Positions 51,703 to 61,586 of a DNA stretch of 64,000 nt are shown in pieces. Numbering within the stretch: position 1 is the first letter of the stretch; the number at the start of each line of letters is the position of its first letter. The stretch is from DT-68 sp965263245 (GTDB lineage Bacteria > Bacillota_I > Bacilli_A > Mycoplasmatales > Metamycoplasmataceae). The DNA lies in NCBI GenBank assembly GCA_965263245.1, contig CBDHHR010001146.1, positions 372,001-436,000 on the forward strand, in the 5' to 3' direction. Made by a program: the position numbers and the translations under genes. The notes beneath the pieces are model-generated. The model was given only the letters and a program-made list of their open reading frames with translations. It ran no database searches and had not been told where the DNA came from.

Positions 51703-52118
51703 TGATTAGTAAAAAAACAAATTTGAGAATAATAACTCCACAAGGTATTTTTTATAACAATCAAGTAGAAATTGTTACTCTTAAAACTACCGAAGGTTTT
51801 ATAGGTTTAATGAAAAATAAATCACCATTTATTGCTTCGCTTGATATTGCCAACCTTTTAATTAATAGCAAAAAATCAAAAAAATTTTTAGAATGTGCAA
51901 TTGCTGGCGGAATTGTCAAAGTTGATAGAAATAACGTTTTGATAATCACTGATGCAATTGAAGAAAAAACCAAAATTTCTAAATCAAGAGCCAAAAAATC
52001 AAAACTTAAAGCAGAACAAATAATTAAGAGCAAAAAAAGTGATTATGAAATTCACATGGCAGAAATTGATCTTAAAAAAGCAATTAACCGATTAAACGTT
52101 AAAGACAGGGACAATTAA
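51702..52118 (+). CDS. atpC: ATP synthase F1 subunit epsilon
   Basis: 138 residues. Beta-sandwich start LRIITPQGIFYNNQVEIVTLKTTEGFIGLMKNKSPF, then ECAIAGGIVKVDRNNVLIITDA and a C-terminal helical pair. It couples and inhibits F1. Confidence 0.94.
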   Translation: MISKKTNLRIITPQGIFYNNQVEIVTLKTTEGFIGLMKNKSPFIASLDIANLLINSKKSKKFLECAIAGGIVKVDRNNVLIITDAIEEKTKISKSRAKKSKLKAEQIIKSKKSDYEIHMAEIDLKKAINRLNVKDRDN

Positions 52119-52319
52119 ATGGACTGATATTTTAAATTAATTATTTATTTAATCACTTTGTTAATTTCTTTTGTTTTAATTTACCAAATTGATTTTGGTA
52201 AATTAATGAGACCAGGAAGAAAAGATTTAGCAATATTTTTATGATTAATCATTTCGATTGTAATAGGTTTTTTACTAGGTTTTTTCTTTATTCAAATGGC
52301 AGAAATAATTCCCAATTAA
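52119..52319 (+). CDS. Small DUF1146/YwzB-like membrane protein
   Basis: 66 residues with two TM segments (about 4-22 and 41-61) separated by IDFGKLMRPGRKDLAIFLW. It starts at the base after the atpC stop. Bacilli carry a DUF1146 gene (ywzB) in the same place, and size and topology agree. Function unknown. Two TGA codons are Trp, which hides it from standard-code gene finders. Confidence 0.65.
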
Positions 52320-53179
52320 TTTTTTCTAAAAACTTTTTTTATAAACATTTTTTTATCTTTTTTAAGAAAAAGTTTAATCAATAAATAATTTAAATTATTA
52401 GCTATTAATATGGTTGTTAAACCTAAAATTACTTTTAAAATAGAATATATTTCAGTAGTTTTACCAGGTCAAATAAGATCACCTATAGTTGCAAATACAC
52501 CCGTTCTTTTTTTATCTTCATCATAAATTCAATCATTAATTCATAAACCACTAACATCATTTCTTTGTCCGGTGATTAACATTATTATGGCAACATAACT
52601 TCAAAATGACATTATAAAAATTCATGAGTATTTTAAATCATTTTTATTTAATTTACCTTTTTCGATAATTATGAATAACGAATGAATTAACATTATTAAA
52701 TGACTTAAATAAAACATTCAACTGTTAAGTTTATCATTTTCGTTAGTGATAACGTATTTGATAAAGATATACTCTCATATTGATCCGTCTGGTTTTTGGA
52801 AAAAAATTCCTATCCCAATGACTATTCCTGATAAAATTCCCCAAGTTGCAACCCCAGGAGCAAACTTTAATCTTCAAGATTTTTTAAAAGAGAGAAAAAT
52901 TAAAACCACCATGATCATCGGACAAATGTTTGTTAAAAATATGTTTGTAAACAAAAGGTCTTTAGCGTAAGTGTTTGGTTTTGCATTTATTGATTCAATG
53001 ATAAAGGGAACGTAACGGCCACCTAAATAAATTGATAGTCATAATGTAAGAAAAATTTGCCAAAAATATTTTAACTTTATTAATTTTTTAATTTTTTTAC
53101 TAAACGCTATTATTGATAAAAAAAGTCCAAAGTATATTGATGAAGAAATGATTACAATAATTTGTGAATTCACTATCAT
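52316..53179 (-). CDS. YwaF/TIGR02206-like integral membrane protein
   Basis: 287 residues, about seven TM segments. LTNICPMIMVVLIFLSF and FYLSHLIMLIHSLFIII resemble the conserved polar-aromatic helices of YwaF (TMEM164-like) proteins, possible lipid-acting enzymes; the assignment is tentative. Around ten TGA codons are Trp. Ends four bases inside the convergent DUF1146-like gene. SD AAGGA before the ATG; a minus-strand TATAAT lies at 53223-53228. Confidence 0.65.
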
Positions 53180-53222
53180 TTCCTTTCTAATTTTTTTAGT
53201 TTTTTAAATGTTAATATAATTT

Positions 53223-53243
53223 ATTATATAAAATATATATAAT
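53223..53243. promoter_or_regulatory. Divergent promoter pair between the YwaF-like gene and yneF
   Basis: Minus-strand TATAAT at 53223-53228 and plus-strand TATAAT at 53238-53243 are only nine bases apart, back to back in an AT-only stretch, so the two polymerases must compete. Confidence 0.5.
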
Positions 53244-53268
53244 TAATTTAAATTAAAGGAGTTTTATT

Positions 53269-53496
53269 ATGTCATTAGGTTTAAGTATCGGATTAATAAT
53301 TGGTGTTTCAGTTATTGTTGGATTAACTGCAGCAGCAATTACGTTTTGGTTAACAAAAAAATTATTTGAAAAGCAGCTAAGAGAAAATCCTCCGGTTAAC
53401 GAAAAAATGATTAGAGCGATGTTTTTGCAAATGGGAAGAAAACCATCTGAAGCACAAATAAAAGCAGTTATGAGATCAATGAAAGCGGCAAAATAA
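53269..53496 (+). CDS. YneF/UPF0154 single-span membrane protein
   Basis: 75 residues, the family's usual size. One N-terminal TM (about 5-27), then WLTKKLFEKQLRENPPVNEKMIRAMFLQMGRKPSEAQIKAVMRSM, nearly identical to the YneF pattern. Conserved in Firmicutes and mollicutes, function unknown. SD AAAGGAG. Confidence 0.93.
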   Translation: MSLGLSIGLIIGVSVIVGLTAAAITFWLTKKLFEKQLRENPPVNEKMIRAMFLQMGRKPSEAQIKAVMRSMKAAK

Positions 53497-53527
53497 TAAT
53501 TTTATAATAAAATTTAGAAAAATTTTA

Positions 53528-53533
53528 TATAAT
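53528..53533 (+). promoter_or_regulatory. -10 box of the 5S rRNA gene
   Basis: TATAAT six bases before the predicted 5' end of 5S, showing that six bases is the natural distance from -10 to first transcribed base here. Confidence 0.65.
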
Positions 53534-53538
53534 GATGT

Positions 53539-53637
53539 GGGTTGCAATAGTGCTAAGGTCCACCTGATACCATTCCGAACTCAGTAGTTAAGCCTAGTTA
53601 CGCCGACGATACCATTTGGGAAAATAGGAAGCAGCTT
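53539..53637 (+). rRNA. rrf: 5S ribosomal RNA, away from any 16S/23S genes
   Basis: About 99 bases. Recognised from CCATTCCGAAC, AGTAGTTAAG, CGCCGACGATA and GGGAAAATAGG, which are the loop B/C, helix III and loop E-helix IV-V landmarks. Helix I is GGGTTGC (53539-53545) with GCAGCTT (53631-53637), using G-U pairs. It is shorter than the usual 105-110. No 16S or 23S is in the window; a separate 5S occurs in some mycoplasmas. Confidence 0.88.
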
Positions 53638-53639
53638 TT

Positions 53640-53998
53640 TTTATTAAAGATAATTCAAGTGTTGATGATCCATTATTAAAAAATTCAAATACTATCGATA
53701 GTTAGTAAGCAAAAATTTCTCAAGGTCAATTTAATAACCTTTGATCAATGGGGAACTAAAGAAAACTCCAAAGTTCTAAAAGCAAAACCAGATGGCACTA
53801 GTTGAAGTAATAATGGTGAAAAAATTATTAAATGATTTAACAATTATGGTTGGTTAAGGTTTAGTAATTTTCCAAGGTGAATTTAAAAACCTTTGAACAA
53901 TGAGAAAAGATAAATCACCACAAACTAGTTAAAAACTTCAAATTCTTAAAATAAACAAAGCTAAAGATGGTTATGTAGGTTCATGACAATCTAAATAA
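53640..53998 (+). pseudogene. Decayed surface-repeat fragment (two to three C units)
   Basis: Broken frames still show DDPLLKNSNTID, ISQGQFNNLWSMGN, VIFQGEFKNLWTM, KLQILKINKAKDGYVGSWQSK and a final TAA, matching the C repeats of the genes at 2649 and 14381. Frameshifts and stops at several points mean it is not translated as one protein. No start and no A/B domains. It begins three bases after the 5S rRNA. Confidence 0.82.
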
Positions 53999-54243
53999 TT
54001 AATTTCAAACATTAAAATTAATAAATTTTTATACGGCAAAAAAACATGTTTGAAACACAAAAATAACAACTTTTAATAAAAGTTAACATTCTTTTAAAAA
54101 CTACTAATAAAGGAATATTAAAAATTTTTATTGTTATTTTTTATTTATAAAAAAATAAAAAAAATTTAAATTTAATATAATGTAATAATATATATTTTAA
54201 ATTTTTAATGCGAATTTAGTATGTATAGGAAAGAGATTTTATC
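53999..54243. other. Intergenic stretch with promoter of the lipoprotein gene
   Basis: Contains a small hairpin (AACTTTT/AAAAGTT near 54069-54085) and TATAAT at 54176-54181. The leader of about 57 bases ends in AGGAAAGAG before the ATG at 54244. No ORF. Confidence 0.5.
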
Positions 54244-56784
54244 ATGAAAAAGAAAATTTTATATTCTATTGGATCCTTAGCAATAGCTTCAGTTTCTTCG
54301 TTGGTAGTTTTATCCTGTGCTAAAAGTAGCAGTTCAGACAATGCTGTTGATATTAATACAGATATAAAAAATTCAAATCCTGTTGATTTAAAAACACAAA
54401 AAGAATTAGTTAATTTCTTTAAAAACGAAAATAAAAATAACTTAAAAATAGATGCTGATGTAAAGATTGGTGGTAAAGCTGAATTAGATCAAGAAATTAA
54501 AAAGGCAATGAAAAACCAGTATAAACTTACTTCAAAACAAATATCTTATATTGAAATCGAAGAATCATATGGAGATTTTTCTAGTTTTAATATTGGAAAC
54601 TTTAAAGAAATTAACATTGGTATTAAAGTTAACAACGAGAAAAAAGAAATTGTTAAATTAAAAGTTGGTCAATTTGCTAAAATGATTGATTTAAAAATTG
54701 ATTTAAATGAAATAAAAAAGAAAGCTCTTGAAGCAAGAGAATTAAATATTCAAAATAATGCTACAAAAGAAGATTCTAATTATCTACAAGTGCCCGAAAT
54801 GGCTGAAGATAAAAATATAATTGCTGTTTTAACAGATGTAAACGGAGATTATACAAGTAGTGATTTTGTTCAATATGCTAATTTTGGTGAATATAAAGCT
54901 GCTAAAGTAAAATATTCAATTGATCATAGTTCAACAGATCAAAGTATTGAAAATAACAAAAAAACTAGTAGAATGCTTTATAACAAGTCAATTAAAACAC
55001 CAGTTTTAGTTTCTGTTAGAAAAAGTCAATATTTATGAAATTCAATTTCAGATGATAAAAAATTAAAAGATTCTTTTGATTATTTAAGACTGGCATTTAA
55101 TTTAAGCACAAGAGAAATTCTTTTAAACGTTTGGGAAAATATTGAAGATTTTGCTTTAAAAAATATTAATGATAAAGCAAGCGGAATTCTTACGGAAATT
55201 AAAAGAATTACTAATTTAGAAAACACAATTAGAGAAAGTGATTATGAAAATATTTCTGCTTATAAAGAAGATTTAAACCAACAACAAAAAACTTCATTTA
55301 AAGAAATAATAGAAAAAATGATTAATCCTTTAATTGATCAATTGTCTACTGAAAATATTTCTTCAGTAAAAAAACTTATAAACGAATTAGGAAGCATTCC
55401 AACTTACATTAAAGATAAACATAACGAAATTGTTGAACATTTAGATTCTTTAAACGCTAGAGTTAAAAAATTTAAAATTCATAATTTAAAGTTTTATAAA
55501 GCTTGAAAAACTACTCGTTGAACATTAGATATTCCTATATATGATGATTCAAAAAAAGTAAGATATTCAAGATATTTAGTAGATGTTGTTTCAAATGTTC
55601 CAAAAATATTTGATACTTTACATTCTAAATACATTAATCCCTTAGCATATGCAATCGGGAAAACGTTTAAAAAAATTATTGAAGATAATCTTCATAACAT
55701 GCCGCTTTCAAAAGAGTTATTAAATACAAGTTACTCAACATATGCTTTTGAAAAATTTGTTAATGATTTATTCAAAAAATTTAAAGATACTAAACCAACA
55801 AAAATAAATTCTTTAGATGATCCTAATGTAAATTATGATGGAACAATAATTAATTACACTAAAAAATTAATTACTAATTTCTTTATATTTAACAATAAGT
55901 TTATTGAAAATTTTGATAAATTTACCAACATTGATGAGCATAATAAAGAATGATATAACATTAAACTTAAAAATGATGCCATTGATGCTTATATGCCTGA
56001 AATTTGAGATTGAATTAAAACATGAGAAAATACTACTAATAAAACTTTTGTTGAATTAATGAAAGCAATTAAAGATGATTTAACTAATAACGTTAGCAAA
56101 AAACCTCTTTCAGTGATAAAACTTGAGATTGTTAACGGCGAAACAAACTTATATGTGAAAAAAATAAATTTAGTTTCTTTCTTTAAAAATTTACCAAATT
56201 CTTTATTTACTAGTAATGTAGATAGATGAGAAAATGAAAATAGTGTTGATGATTTAAAAGTTGAATATGAAAATCTTATTAATAATGAAATAAGCAAAGT
56301 TCACTTTTTAAATACAAGCATTAAAGGTTTTTGAGATAACTTTTTAAAACCAAAAATAAATGATGTTGAAACAAAAATAAAATCAATGCTTCCTTCAGTT
56401 CCTTTCATATGAACAGCATTTCAAAGACTCATTCATTCTGAAAGTATTTTAGAATTTGCAATTAAACAAGCTAAACCAGTTTTTGAGGAACTTTTACCAG
56501 TATTAAAAGATTTTGGAAATACTTTATTTAAAGTAATTAATGGCGAAGGTGGAATTTATGGTGGTGTTGATGTACATTATTTAAGTTCATTAATTTTAAG
56601 ATTAGAAAGATTATACAATCAATATTATAATTTAGAACCCTCTGTTTTAGGATATAAGGTGCTTTCTATGTCAGATTATCTTCCTGATTTAACAAAAACG
56701 TTTAAATTAATAAACAAAGAATTTTTAAAATATTCTAAATGATTAGAACCAGTTAATGAAGCTTTTGCACCCATTAAAGATTAA
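54244..56784 (+). CDS. Large lipoprotein of unknown function
   Basis: 846 residues. Signal MKKKILYSIGSLAIASVSSLVVLSCAKSS has a lipobox (VVLS-C), so Cys25 is lipidated and the protein sits on the outer face. The rest is lysine- and asparagine-rich, probably helical, with a Ser-rich stretch after the cysteine and many Trp residues coded by TGA (about 15). No repeats and no family I recognise. It has its own promoter and a strong terminator, and is single-copy in this window. It could be an adhesin, nuclease partner or transport lipoprotein; no evidence decides. Confidence 0.85.
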
Positions 56785-56802
56785 ATAATTCTTAAATTAA
56801 AA

Positions 56803-56832
56803 TTAAAAAAACAAAATTACTTGTTTTTTTAA
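56803..56832 (+). terminator. Terminator after the lipoprotein gene
   Basis: Perfect 12-bp A/T-rich stem (56803-56814 with 56821-56832), six-base loop AATTAC, with a T run inside the 3' arm. Confidence 0.75.
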
Positions 56833-56922
56833 TTTTGAAAAATAGAAAATTATAGTTTTATAAAAAAATTCAAAAAATAAAATAATATCTTAAATGTTAT
56901 TATTAATTTTAAAATTTAAATA

Positions 56923-56928
56923 TATAAT
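56923..56928 (+). promoter_or_regulatory. -10 box for leaderless folD
   Basis: TATAAT ends six bases before the ATG at 56935. Confidence 0.7.
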
Positions 56929-56934
56929 TTTTTT

Positions 56935-57723
56935 ATGAAAATATTAAATGGTAAAAAAGCAGCATTAGCAATTGAAAAAAAATTAAAAAACAAAGTTAAA
57001 AATTTTAACTTTAAACCTAAATTAATCATTGTTCAAGTAGGAGAAAATAAAGTATCTAAAAAATACATTAAAATTAAGTTAAAAAAAGCATTTGATATTG
57101 GTGTTGAAGCAACTCATTTAAAATATTCTAAAGATATTCCAGAAGATAAATTAATTCAAAAAATACAAAGTATTTCAAAAAAAGTAGATGGTTTAATAGT
57201 TCAATTACCACTTCCTAAAAGTTTTAATACACAAAAAATTTTAGATTCTATTCCCGTTAAAAAAGATGTTGATGGACTTAATAGTAAAAACTTTTTGATA
57301 ACACCTGCTACTGCCAAAGGAGTTTTAGACTTACTTTCTTTTTATAACATTAAAGTTAAAAACAAAAACGTTTCAGTAGTTGGAGATTCTAACATAGTTG
57401 GTAAACCAATAGCAAATTTATGTAGAAAAAAAGGGGCAATTGTAAAAACTTATAACAAAACAACTGGTATTTTAGGAACCGAAACAGCAGATGTTTTAAT
57501 TGTTGCAGCTGGCCAAAAAAATTTAATTAAAAAAGAAAATATTAAAAAAGGTGTAATCATTATTGATGTTGGTATTAACGTTTTAACAAATAAAAAAATA
57601 GTTGGCGATGTTGATCAAAATTCAGTTGGTAATTTACCCTCTGCAATTTCACCAGTTCCCGGTGGGGTTGGTCCGATGACCGTTATTTCTTTATTTACAA
57701 ATTTAATAGATAATCTTAAATAA
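56935..57723 (+). CDS. folD: Bifunctional methylene-THF dehydrogenase/cyclohydrolase
   Basis: 262 residues, slightly short of the usual 280. LIIVQVGENKVSKKYIKIKLKKA carries the catalytic Tyr and Lys; VDGLIVQLPLPKSF, KKDVDGLNS, VVGDSNIVGKPIANL (NADP site) and PVPGGVGPMTVISLF follow. Makes 10-formyl-THF for purines and initiator tRNA formylation. No TGA. Confidence 0.96.
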   Translation: MKILNGKKAALAIEKKLKNKVKNFNFKPKLIIVQVGENKVSKKYIKIKLKKAFDIGVEATHLKYSKDIPEDKLIQKIQSISKKVDGLIVQLPLPKSFNTQKILDSIPVKKDVDGLNSKNFLITPATAKGVLDLLSFYNIKVKNKNVSVVGDSNIVGKPIANLCRKKGAIVKTYNKTTGILGTETADVLIVAAGQKNLIKKENIKKGVIIIDVGINVLTNKKIVGDVDQNSVGNLPSAISPVPGGVGPMTVISLFTNLIDNLK

Positions 57724-57750
57724 TTATCACTTTAAGCTGTAGAGTGCTAT
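57724..57750 (+). promoter_or_regulatory. Degenerate CIRCE operator of hrcA
   Basis: TTATCACTT - 9 bases - GAGTGCTAT (57724-57732, 57742-57750). The right arm is near-perfect; the left arm differs from TTAGCACTC at two positions. It overlaps the -10 box TATAAT (57748-57753), so bound HrcA would block polymerase: autoregulation with weaker affinity. Confidence 0.75.
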
Positions 57751-57762
57751 AATTATTTAAAT

Positions 57763-58746
57763 ATGACACATAGACAAAAAGAAATATTAAAATTTTTGAT
57801 TGAACTTTACATCGAAGAAGGTAAACCAGTAGGTTCAAAATACCTTATTAAAAAATATAATTTAGAACTTTCTTCAGCAACCATAAGACACGAATTAAAC
57901 TGCTTAGAAAAAGAAAAAATGCTTGAAAAAGCTCATGTTTCAAGCGGAAGAATTCCTTCAATAAAGGGTTATAAATATTATGCTATTTATCAAGCTAATG
58001 AAAAAAACCATGATTTAACTTTAAAGTTAAAAAAAATATTTGCAAAAAGAAGTGTTTTGATTGATCAAACTTTAGATAAAGCCGCAAGTGCAATTTCTGA
58101 TATTACTGATTTAACTTTAGTAACTTCATCTTCGAAAAAAAACGAGTTAATGAAATCAATTCAATTAACACCGATAAACGATTTTATGGGAACAATAGTT
58201 ATTGTTACTTCTTCAGGAGAAGTTCATTCAAAGCTCATTGAATTTAATAAAAAAATCAAAATTAATGATGTTAGAATAGCGGTTAGAATTTTTAAAGAAA
58301 GACTTTTAGACACTAAACTTGTTGAACTTTCTACAAAAATTCAAGTTTTAACTCCAATACTTTCAAAACTAATCAAAAATTACGAAGAACTTATTAAAAC
58401 GTTTGCACTAAAAATCTTTGATTTTCATTTTAAACACAAAAATAAAGTTTACGGAAACTCTGAACTTGTTAAAAAATACGAAATTAAAAGAGAAGATATA
58501 GCAAAAATAATAAATTTAATAGAAAATAAATCAGTTTGAGAATCAATTGAAGCAAACGAAGATGAGGACAACACTTTAAAAATTGATATAAGACCAAATA
58601 ACACCTCTTTAATTTCTAAAAAAATAAACGTTAATAATGAAACTAAAGAAATTTCTATTGTTGGTTCTCACAGAATGAATTATTCTAAAGCTAAACAAGC
58701 AATCAATTTATTAGAAAAATTTTTTAAAAATAAAGGAGAAAAATAA
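57763..58746 (+). CDS. hrcA: Heat-shock repressor HrcA
   Basis: 327 residues. Winged-helix N-terminus (MTHRQKEILKFLIELYIEEGKPVGSKYLIKKYNLELSSATIRHELNCLE), dimer domain with FMGTIVIVTSSGEV, and C-terminal EISIVGSHRMNYSKAKQAINLLEKFF. Binds CIRCE at hrcA and dnaK. TGA 58537-58539 is Trp. TATAAT ends nine bases from the ATG. Stop overlaps the grpE start (TAATG). Confidence 0.94.
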
Positions 58747-59369
58747 TGGACAAAATTAAAAAAGAAGCAACTAAAAAAATCCAAACTAAAAAAATCCAAA
58801 CTAGAAAAAATTCTAAACCAAAAAAAGTTAGAACTAATTATAAAAAAGAATTAGAAAAAACTAAAAAACAACTTAAATTAGTTCAAGAACAAAGAAATAA
58901 TATCGAAAAAGAAAATCAAAAAAATTTGTTTGAATTTCATGCTCTTGCAAAAACCTTTGAACTCAAAGCTAAAAAACAAATTGAAGAAAAACAAAAGCAA
59001 ATCTTTCAAAAATTTAAAAAAGAACAAGAGCATATTAAAAAATATGGTTCTCAAAAGCTTCTTGAATCATTATTAGAACCACTTCTTAACATTGAATTAG
59101 CAATTAATAGCGGCAAAAAAGATAATCATGTTTCTAGTTATGTTAAAGGTTTTGAAATGCTTATTAACCAAATTTATCAAGAACTTGAAAATTTTGGAGT
59201 TAAAACAATTATTCCCAAAATTGGAGAAACTTTTAACCCCAAAGAACACCATATTTTAAGTTTTTCAGAAAAAAAAGGAAAAAAAAACACAATTTCTAAA
59301 ATATTTAAAAAAGGCTTTAAACTCCATGATAGATTGCTTAAAGTAGCAGTTGTTGAAGTTTATAAATAA
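58746..59369 (+). CDS. grpE: Nucleotide exchange factor GrpE
   Basis: 207 residues. A lysine-rich N-terminus with small KKIQT duplications, a long coiled coil (about 35-110), then the GrpE core LLNIELAIN...YVKGFEMLINQIYQELENFGVKTI and GETFNPKEHH. It releases ADP from DnaK. Coupled to hrcA. Confidence 0.93.
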   Translation: MDKIKKEATKKIQTKKIQTRKNSKPKKVRTNYKKELEKTKKQLKLVQEQRNNIEKENQKNLFEFHALAKTFELKAKKQIEEKQKQIFQKFKKEQEHIKKYGSQKLLESLLEPLLNIELAINSGKKDNHVSSYVKGFEMLINQIYQELENFGVKTIIPKIGETFNPKEHHILSFSEKKGKKNTISKIFKKGFKLHDRLLKVAVVEVYK

Positions 59370-59375
59370 AAAAAA

Positions 59376-59402
59376 TTAGCACTCATTTATAAAGAGTGCT
59401 AT
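59376..59402 (+). promoter_or_regulatory. CIRCE operator before dnaK, also acting as grpE terminator
   Basis: TTAGCACTC - ATTTATAAA - GAGTGCTAT, one mismatch from consensus, followed by T6. It lies seven bases after the grpE stop and 8 bases before the dnaK -10 box TATAAT (59411-59416), so one palindrome can be both repressor site and terminator. Confidence 0.93.
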
Positions 59403-59470
59403 TTTTTTGTTATAATGATTTTGTAAAAAAAATAAAATGATAATAAAATAATTAAAAAAGGAGAATTAAA

Positions 59471-61264
59471 ATGGCAAAAGAAATTATTTTAGGTATAGAT
59501 CTTGGAACAACCAATTCAGTTGTTTCAATAATTGAAAACGGAAAACCAATTGTTTTAGAAAATCCGAACGGAAAAAGAACAACACCATCAGTTGTTTCCT
59601 TTAAAAACGACGAATTCATTATTGGTGAAGCAGCTAAAAGACAAACGGAAACAAACGAAAACACTGTTAGTTCTATTAAAAGGTTAATGGGAACAAAAGA
59701 AAAAATAGATTTAAATAATAAAAAATATTCACCAGAAGAAATTTCAGCAATGATTCTCGGGTATTTAAAAGATTATGCTGAAAAAAAAGCTGGTCAAAAA
59801 ATATCAAAAGCTGTTATAACAGTTCCGGCATATTTTAACAACGCAGAACGTGAATCAACAAAAAACGCTGGTAAAATTGCCGGACTTAAAGTTGAAAGAA
59901 TTATAAACGAACCAACAGCAGCAGCACTTGCGTACGGAATTGATAAAAAAGAAAAAGAAGAAAAAATTCTTGTTTATGATTTAGGCGGAGGAACATTTGA
60001 CGTTTCAATTTTAGATTTAGCAGAGGGAACTTTTGAAGTTATTTCAACTTCGGGAGATAACAAGCTTGGAGGAGATGACTGGGACAACAGAATTGTTTCA
60101 TGACTTCAAGACAAAATTAAAAACGAACATGGTGTTGATCTTAAAAATAATAAAATGGCAATTCAAAGACTTAAAGATTCTGCTGAAAAGGCAAAGATTG
60201 AGCTTTCTGAACAAATGAAAACAACAATTACATTACCGTTTTTAGCAATGACTAACAACGGACCATTAAACGTTGAATATTCATTAAACAGAAGCGAGTT
60301 TGAAAAAATGACTTCTGATTTACTCGAAAGAACAAAAGTACCAATTAACGACGCTTTAAAAGAAGCTAAATTTTTAGCATCAGAAATTAATCAGGTTTTA
60401 TTAGTGGGTGGTTCAACAAGAATGCCAGCAATTCAATCAATGGTTGAATCAACCGTTGGTAAAAAAGCAAATAGATCAATTAATCCTGACGAAGTTGTAG
60501 CGCTTGGAGCTGCTATTCAAGGCGGAGTTCTTGCTGGTGATATTGATGATGTTTTATTACTTGATGTAACACCATTAACCCTAGGCATTGAAACAATGGG
60601 TGGAGTTTCTACACCACTTATTCCAAGAAACACAACAATTCCTACAACCAAAAGTCAAGTGTTTTCTACAGCAGCAGACAACCAACCAGAAGTTACAATT
60701 AACGTTCTACAAGGTGAAAGAACAATGTCAATTGATAACACTTCACTCGGAAGGTTTAACCTTGGAGGAATTGAAGCTGCACCAAAAGGTATTCCACAAA
60801 TTGAAGTTTCATTTTCAATTGATGCTAACGGGATTTTAAAAGTAAAAGCAAAAGATAAAAAAACCAACAAAGAAAACACTATTACAATCGAAAACAACAC
60901 TTCTTTAAGTGAAGAAGAAATCGAAAAAATGATTAAAGAAGCCGAAGCTAATAAAGAAAGCGATGCTAAGAAAAAAGAAGAAGTTGAAGTTATTGTGAGA
61001 ACCGAGTCTTTAATTAACCAATTAGAAAAAGGTCTTAAAGATCAGAAAAATAAAATTGATAAAAAACAAAAAGAAGAAACCGAAAAACAAATTAAAGAAT
61101 TAAAAGACCTTCTAGATAAAAAAGATGTTAAAACTTTAAAAACAAAGCTAGACCAAATTGACAAAATGGCTCAAGCATTTTCGCAAGCTCAAACAGGTCA
61201 AAATGCTAAATCTGATCCTAATAAAGACGGACCAGTTGAGGCAAAAGTAAAAGAAAAAAAATAA
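59471..61264 (+). CDS. dnaK: Hsp70 chaperone DnaK
   Basis: 597 residues. ATPase signatures IGIDLGTTNSVVSI, VYDLGGGTFDVSIL and VLLVGGSTRMPAIQ; linker DVLLLDVTPLTLGIE; substrate domain with INVLQGERTMSIDN; C-terminal lid. The C-terminal tail has no EEVD and is lysine-rich. One TGA is Trp. SD AAAAAAGGAG after a 50-base leader. HrcA-regulated. Confidence 0.98.
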
Positions 61265-61275
61265 TTTTACCAAAT

Positions 61276-61306
61276 AAAAATACTGCATTAAGTGGTATTT
61301 TTTAAT
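61276..61306 (+). terminator. Terminator after dnaK
   Basis: AAAAATAC (61276-61283) pairs with GTATTTTT (61295-61302), 11-base loop, then T. Confidence 0.78.
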
Positions 61307-61586
61307 AATAATTTTTAAATATTAAACGTAAAAAAAGCAAAATTAGAATAAAATTATCATCATTTTTTAAAAATATTTTTAAATTTATTTTTGCATTTAA
61401 ATAATGATTTAAAAACCTATATTAATGGTAAAAATAAAGATAAATTTTAAATTTTAAATTATTAAAAATATTTGTAAATTTGGTACTATAAAGAAGCAAA
61501 AATGATAAAAAAAATAAAATATGGTATAATTTTTTCAATAATAAAAATGTTTATAGCATTTTTTTATTTTTAAAAAGGAGAGGATA
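61307..61586. other. Spacer with promoter of the symporter gene
   Basis: AT-rich with no ORF. Extended -10 TGGTATAAT at 61522-61530 and AAAGGAGAGG before the ATG at 61587. Confidence 0.55.

Noticed and set aside
52746..52970. Plus-strand ORF of 74 residues
   Set aside because: It is antisense to the YwaF-like membrane gene, which is intact on the minus strand under code 4; no start signal or family match.
53640..53998. Reading the repeat fragment after 5S as a real small gene
   Set aside because: Multiple frameshifts and stops, no start codon with signal, and only partial C units.
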